Below are positions 6,120 through 7,103 of a stretch of DNA of 7,103 bases, piece by piece (position 1 is the stretch's first letter; every line of letters begins with the position of its first letter). Both the position numbers and the translations under genes were made by a program. The DNA comes from Clostridiales bacterium UBA1380. GTDB lineage: Bacteria; Bacillota; Clostridia; Oscillospirales; CAG-272. The DNA lies in contig DBRA01000016.1 of NCBI GenBank assembly GCA_002305445.1, positions 7,585 through 14,687 on the forward strand. The letters are read 5' to 3'. The notes under the pieces were generated by a model. That model was not told where the DNA came from and searched no databases. It saw only the letters and a list, made by a program, of their open reading frames with translations.

Positions 6120-6127
6120 TGCGATCA

Positions 6128-6361
6128 ATGGATCGTTACAACACGGGCGAAATTATTCTGAGCGAAGTGAGAACGGGCGGGATGCCCAAGCATATCAGGG
6201 GCGTCCGCTGCGAGGTGAGAGGCTGCTCGTATCACGACGGCGACAGCTTCTGCTGCGCCGAGCGTATATCGATCGGCCCGTCGTTCGCTAACAACAGCGG
6301 CGAAACGGTGTGCGCCACCTTCAAGCCGCGCTCCGATGTGACAAGACCCACCATACTTTGA
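6128..6361 (+). CDS. Small cysteine-rich DUF1540 domain protein
   Basis: The 77-residue product has the DUF1540 pattern: GVRCEVRGCSYHDGDSFCCA (25-44), then ISIGP and a last Cys in VCATFKPR (Cys62). Cys28, Cys33, His36, Cys42, Cys43 and Cys62 are the candidate ligands, which suggests a small metal-binding (probably zinc) fold; this is inference from the pattern. DUF1540 proteins are common in Clostridia and Bacilli and their function is not established. The protein carries about 24 residues before the domain and has no signal peptide or membrane segment. It is encoded alone, divergent from the metallophosphoesterase, and converges on threonine synthase with only 26 bases between the two stop codons. 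Nothing in the context ties it to a pathway. Confidence 0.88.
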   Translation: MDRYNTGEIILSEVRTGGMPKHIRGVRCEVRGCSYHDGDSFCCAERISIGPSFANNSGETVCATFKPRSDVTRPTIL

Positions 6362-6388
6362 AGAGAAGGGCGGCCGCCCTTCTCTTTT
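6361..6388. terminator. Perfect palindromic terminator shared by DUF1540 and thrC
   Basis: AAGAGAAGGGCGG (6361-6373) is followed immediately by its exact reverse complement (6374-6386), a 26-base perfect palindrome. As RNA it would fold with a GGCC tetraloop on an 11-bp stem. It starts on the last base of the DUF1540 TGA and ends one base before the threonine synthase stop codon. The plus strand continues TTTTC, giving a short T-tract. The minus strand has only TT and then CAAAG, so termination there looks weaker. Confidence 0.88.
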
Positions 6389-7103
6389 CATATTTCGGCT
6401 GCGACACGCGCGACGACAGTTTTCATTTCGTCCGCGGCGACTGACTCGGCGAAGCGGACCGGAAGCGTGAGCGTTTTCGCGAGCGGCGGCGGCACATCGG
6501 CACCCGTCAGCGCCGACAGCTCGGCGGGAGCCGCGAGGTCGTCGTCATGCGCCTTGCCGTCGAGCGCGGCCGCCACGTCCGCGGCGAATTTGAACGGGCT
6601 CGCGGTCGACACGACGACGGTTTCGCCCGGCTGCTTCATGCGTCTTGCGACAGACATTGCGACGGCCGTGTGCGGGTCGCAGAGGTACCCGCCCGCATAA
6701 CTTTCGCGAAGCTCGGCTATGACGCCGTCCTCGTCGGTGTAGTCCGCGTCGAAGTCGCGGCGCAGCGCCGAGAGCAGCTCGCCGTCGAGCTTATAAAAGC
6801 CGTTATTATCGAGGCAACGCATGTACTCCGCGGTTTTCTCCGGCCCCGCGGCAAGATATAAAAGTCTTTCGAGGTTGCTCGAAACGAGTATGTCCATCGA
6901 CGGCGAGATGGTGCGGAAGAACTCGCGGTTGCGGTTGTATTCGCCTGTCTTAAAGAAATCGGTCAGCACGTTGTTTTTGTTCGACGCGCAGACAAGGCGG
7001 CCGATCGGCGCGCCCATTCTCTTTGCGATATAGCCCGCGAAGATGTTGCCGAAATTGCCGGTCGGCACGCAGAAGTTGACGCGATCTGCGTCTTTTATCG
7101 CGC
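6388..7103 (-). CDS. thrC: Threonine synthase, C-terminal part
   Basis: Threonine synthase is a PLP enzyme that converts O-phosphohomoserine to threonine and phosphate, the last step of threonine biosynthesis. The frame stays open to the right edge, so only about 237 C-terminal residues are present. They begin AIKDADRVNFCVPTGNFGN, continuous with the family motif VNFxVPTGNFGN, whose Gly/Asn-rich loop contacts the cofactor phosphate. A nearby GTG codes for the Val of that motif and is not a start. CASNKNNVLTDFFKTGEY and SPSMDILVSSNLERLL are highly characteristic of threonine synthase, as is the end segment STASPFKFAADV. The PLP-binding lysine and the N-terminal domain lie outside the window. 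Whether hom or thrB sits upstream cannot be seen. The gene converges on DUF1540 across the shared palindrome. Confidence 0.97.
   Translation of the reverse strand, partial: AIKDADRVNFCVPTGNFGNIFAGYIAKRMGAPIGRLVCASNKNNVLTDFFKTGEYNRNREFFRTISPSMDILVSSNLERLLYLAAGPEKTAEYMRCLDNNGFYKLDGELLSALRRDFDADYTDEDGVIAELRESYAGGYLCDPHTAVAMSVARRMKQPGETVVVSTASPFKFAADVAAALDGKAHDDDLAAPAELSALTGADVPPPLAKTLTLPVRFAESVAADEMKTVVARVAAEI

Noticed and set aside
6119..6127. GTG start for the DUF1540 gene, three codons upstream
   Set aside because: The GTG overlaps the GGGAGG site, which is correctly spaced for the ATG at 6128.
1..7103. CRISPR array, tRNA, insertion sequence, toxin-antitoxin or defence cassette
   Set aside because: I found no regularly spaced repeats, cloverleaf-like segments, transposase motifs or paired small genes; apart from one unknown gene the content is housekeeping.

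Overview
The window looks like chromosomal housekeeping DNA from a fairly high-GC member of the Clostridia (Bacillota), plausibly an uncultured gut-type Oscillospiraceae or Christensenellales relative. This rests on gene content and is inference: trigger factor-ClpP-ClpX in one operon, a short stand-alone Smr-like protein, a DUF1540 protein, GGAGG-type ribosome binding sites and a consensus sigma-A promoter. Most coding DNA is GC-rich; the intergenic segments and one unknown gene are clearly more AT-rich.

Layout from left to right. (1) 1-629, plus strand: the C-terminal part of a GH13 alpha-glycosidase that enters from outside the window. (2) 688-1278, plus strand: an unrecognised 196-residue protein of lower GC. 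(3) 1304-1340: a bidirectional intrinsic terminator between the plus-strand genes and the minus-strand operon that converges on them. (4) 5276 down to 1358, minus strand: promoter, tig, clpP, clpX and an Smr-like gene. Trigger factor folds nascent chains at the ribosome, and ClpXP unfolds and degrades proteins, so this is a protein quality-control operon. (5) 5326-6048, minus strand: a metallophosphoesterase just upstream of the tig promoter. (6) 6128-6361, plus strand: a small cysteine-rich DUF1540 protein, divergent from the phosphoesterase. (7) 6361-6386: a perfect palindrome that ends two convergent genes. (8) 6388-7103, minus strand: the C-terminal part of threonine synthase, running off the right edge.

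No noncoding gap reaches 300 bases. The largest are the tig-clpP spacer (147 bp) and the phosphoesterase-tig spacer (137 bp). The tig-clpP spacer is the most structured noncoding DNA here. It holds a long bulged hairpin, three copies of a 9-bp sequence, and a -10 element identical over 12 bp to that of the tig promoter. This suggests that clpP-clpX can be expressed partly independently of tig.

I see no tRNA, rRNA, CRISPR array, insertion sequence, phage gene or recognisable defence cassette. The genes are mostly ordinary. The unexplained parts are the low-GC orphan gene, the tig-clpP spacer, and the His/Cys/Asp-rich tail of trigger factor.
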